Source: Paucibacter sp. KBW04
Lineage (GTDB): Bacteria > Pseudomonadota > Gammaproteobacteria > Burkholderiales > Burkholderiaceae_C
Assembly (NCBI RefSeq): GCF_003852425.1
Contig: NZ_QAJN01000021.1
Coordinates: 1-64,000, forward strand
Direction: 5' to 3'
Length of the DNA stretch: 64,000 nucleotides
Positions 62,781-64,000 of the stretch are shown in pieces. Both the position numbers and the translations under genes were made by a program. Positions within the stretch are counted from its first letter, which is position 1. The number at the start of each line of letters is the position of its first letter. The notes under the pieces were generated by a model, which had not been told where the DNA came from, did not search any database, and worked only from the letters and a program-made list of their open reading frames with translations.

Positions 62781-64000
62781 ATGGCGGCATCGGGGGCAAA
62801 TCCAAGTCATGCCTCGCGCCTTTGGCCTTGGCTGATTCTCTTTCTAGGCCTTGGGCTGACGGCGGGTTTGGGGCAGGTCCTGCAAAAGCGCGCACAGGCT
62901 TCTTGGCAGCAACTGGCTGAACATGAGACCGCTCAGCATGCGGTCACCTTGCTGAGTTGGCTGGAAGACAGTTTCACTCTGCTGTCCGGCTTGGTGGTGT
63001 TGGTGGAGAACTCGAGCTCGGTGGCCGGGGGTGAGTTCTACAACGCGGTCGAGGGAATGGAGTCGCGCGCGCGCGTCAACCTCTTGTCCAGCAAGGCCTT
63101 GCTGGACCGCAGCAAGGGTTCCTGGACCGTGCGTTATGCCTCCAGCGCCGTGAGTGCCGATGCTCAATTCCCCGCTGTGGGCAAGCCGCCGGTTGCGCTG
63201 TTGGCCGAAACCTTGAGCAAGGCTGGCGACAGCCCGAATGAGTGGCTGCTGTCCACACCCTTCAAGGACCTGGCGGGCAAGAGCCATGTCTATATGGTCT
63301 TGGTCACCACCCGCGACCCCGATCTGGCGATTGTGGGCGTGTTCGATATCGAGCAGACCCTGATCAATCTGAGCGCTGCCAACAAGCTGGTAGGGCTGCG
63401 CTTGAACCTAGGCCTCAAGCCCGATGGCAGCGAGACGCGGATGTTGATCCAAGATCCGCGCCCGGCGTTCACGGCTGCTCACCATGCCCAAACCTTGCTT
63501 TACACGGGGCGCTGCAGCCTGGACCTGGACTGGCTGGTGGCGTCAGACTTTGCCGGCGGCGTGGATCTGAGCCTGGCCTATGCCGTTTGGGCTGGCGGTG
63601 GCTTGCTAAGCCTTTTGATGGCGCTGTACGCGGGAGGGCTGCGACGCAAAAACGCGCTGATTCAGCACAAGGTGGATGAGGCCACCCGCGATATGGAGAA
63701 GGCCATGGGGGAGTTGCGGGCGAGCGAGAAGCGCTTGCGCAATATCCTCGACACCAGCCCCGTGGGCGTGGCCGTGTCGGTCAATCAGGTGCTGCGCATG
63801 ATCAATCCGACCATGCACGAGATGCTCAAGGTGTCGGTGGGCGAGTCCATGCCCAATCTCTACGTGAACCCGGGGGATAGAGAACGGGTGATGCAGATTC
63901 TGAGCCAGGAGGGCCGGGTGAACGGGGTGGAAGTGCAGCTCTACACCGGCAGCCGCGAGGTGCGCGACTTTTTGATCAGCTATGTGCGCACCGACTACGA
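62781..64000 (+). CDS. Membrane sensor protein with PAS domain, partial (runs off the window)
   Basis: The frame opens at ATG 62781 and is still open at the window end (406 codons). A first membrane segment lies at residues 15-35 (WPWLILFLGLGLTAG), a periplasmic sensor region at 40-260 that looks CHASE-like (SLLSGLVVLVENSS-type start, then WLLSTPFKDLAGKSHVYMVL), a second membrane segment at about 264-286, a coiled linker, then a PAS domain from about residue 311 (ASEKRLRNILDTSPVGVAVS). The catalytic domain is outside the window. Coupling to torT suggests a TorS-type kinase, but a diguanylate cyclase cannot be excluded. Confidence 0.8.
   Translation, partial: MAASGANPSHASRLWPWLILFLGLGLTAGLGQVLQKRAQASWQQLAEHETAQHAVTLLSWLEDSFTLLSGLVVLVENSSSVAGGEFYNAVEGMESRARVNLLSSKALLDRSKGSWTVRYASSAVSADAQFPAVGKPPVALLAETLSKAGDSPNEWLLSTPFKDLAGKSHVYMVLVTTRDPDLAIVGVFDIEQTLINLSAANKLVGLRLNLGLKPDGSETRMLIQDPRPAFTAAHHAQTLLYTGRCSLDLDWLVASDFAGGVDLSLAYAVWAGGGLLSLLMALYAGGLRRKNALIQHKVDEATRDMEKAMGELRASEKRLRNILDTSPVGVAVSVNQVLRMINPTMHEMLKVSVGESMPNLYVNPGDRERVMQILSQEGRVNGVEVQLYTGSREVRDFLISYVRTDY

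Noticed and set aside
1-64000. CRISPR array, insertion sequence, prophage or integrase
   Set aside because: No regularly spaced repeats, no transposase, integrase or phage structural genes were seen on either strand.

Overview
The window is a GC-rich, densely coded bacterial chromosome segment. Gene content points to a betaproteobacterium of the order Burkholderiales, most like the Comamonadaceae/Sphaerotilaceae (Roseateles, Rubrivivax and relatives). The pointers are the lysM-dprA-smg // def-fmt-htpX block, a fused livM-livG gene, DUF1631, Smg, a PEP-CTERM protein, and a pgk ... pyk ... fba-purC ... purE-purK-tsaC block. There are no rRNA or tRNA genes, no CRISPR array, no transposase and no phage genes; the window looks like ordinary core chromosome with a few accessory insertions.

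Layout. 0.1-9.6 kb: a fadD / metallo-hydrolase / RNA cyclic phosphodiesterase operon, a conserved hypothetical, a membrane-anchored lipase, hppD divergent from an Lrp-type regulator, a TPMT-type methyltransferase, an ABC membrane domain without ATPase, and an HDOD protein. 9.7-11.3 kb: two small unknown proteins and an XRE-like protein around a cluster of DNA palindromes. 11.3-17.6 kb: creA, a Ca2+/H+ antiporter, a liv-type ABC transporter (livF, livM-livG fusion, livH) divergent from a crotonase-fold protein, with a TetR-type palindrome between them. 17.7-20.5 kb: thymidine kinase flanked by two paralogous small Cys-rich proteins, then a PhnD-like binding protein fused to a rhodanese domain. 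20.5-26.8 kb: a complete-looking hydroxyproline catabolic operon (deaminase, GntR regulator, epimerase and three dehydrogenase subunits) with a DeoR-family regulator at its 3' side. 27-33 kb: yajC-secD-secF and a DUF1631 gene interrupted by an in-frame amber codon. 33-39.4 kb: smg, dprA and a LysM protein divergent from def-fmt, then htpX and a lipoprotein. 39.5-41.5 kb: a GIN-domain protein and azlCD. 41.6-57.1 kb: pgk, a PEP-CTERM protein, maeB, pyk, a periplasmic binding protein, an HTH-HATPase-DUF4325 signalling protein, fba, purC, a TPR protein, cnoX, purE, purK and tsaC/sua5. 57.2-61.6 kb: an SGNH-like lipoprotein with an altered active site, then tsaB-rimI-udg-midA. 61.7-64 kb: torT and the start of a PAS-containing membrane sensor that runs off the window.

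How the genes work together. Three metabolic units are clear: tyrosine/4-hydroxyphenylpyruvate breakdown with its local regulator; trans-4-hydroxy-L-proline to alpha-ketoglutarate semialdehyde (the last dehydrogenase is not in the window); and central carbon metabolism (pgk, pyk, fba, maeB) next to purine synthesis (purC, E, K) and threonylcarbamoyladenosine synthesis (tsaC, tsaB). Two protein-export and maturation units are present (yajC-secDF and def-fmt).

No wholly new multi-gene system stands out. The best leads are the amber-interrupted DUF1631 gene, the paired small Cys-rich proteins around tdk, the binding-protein/rhodanese fusion, the nested palindromes beside the XRE-like gene, several enzymes that have lost catalytic residues (crotonase, UDG, SGNH), and the HTH-ATPase-STAS-like fusion. 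Functions were assigned from remembered family motifs only; no database search was run.
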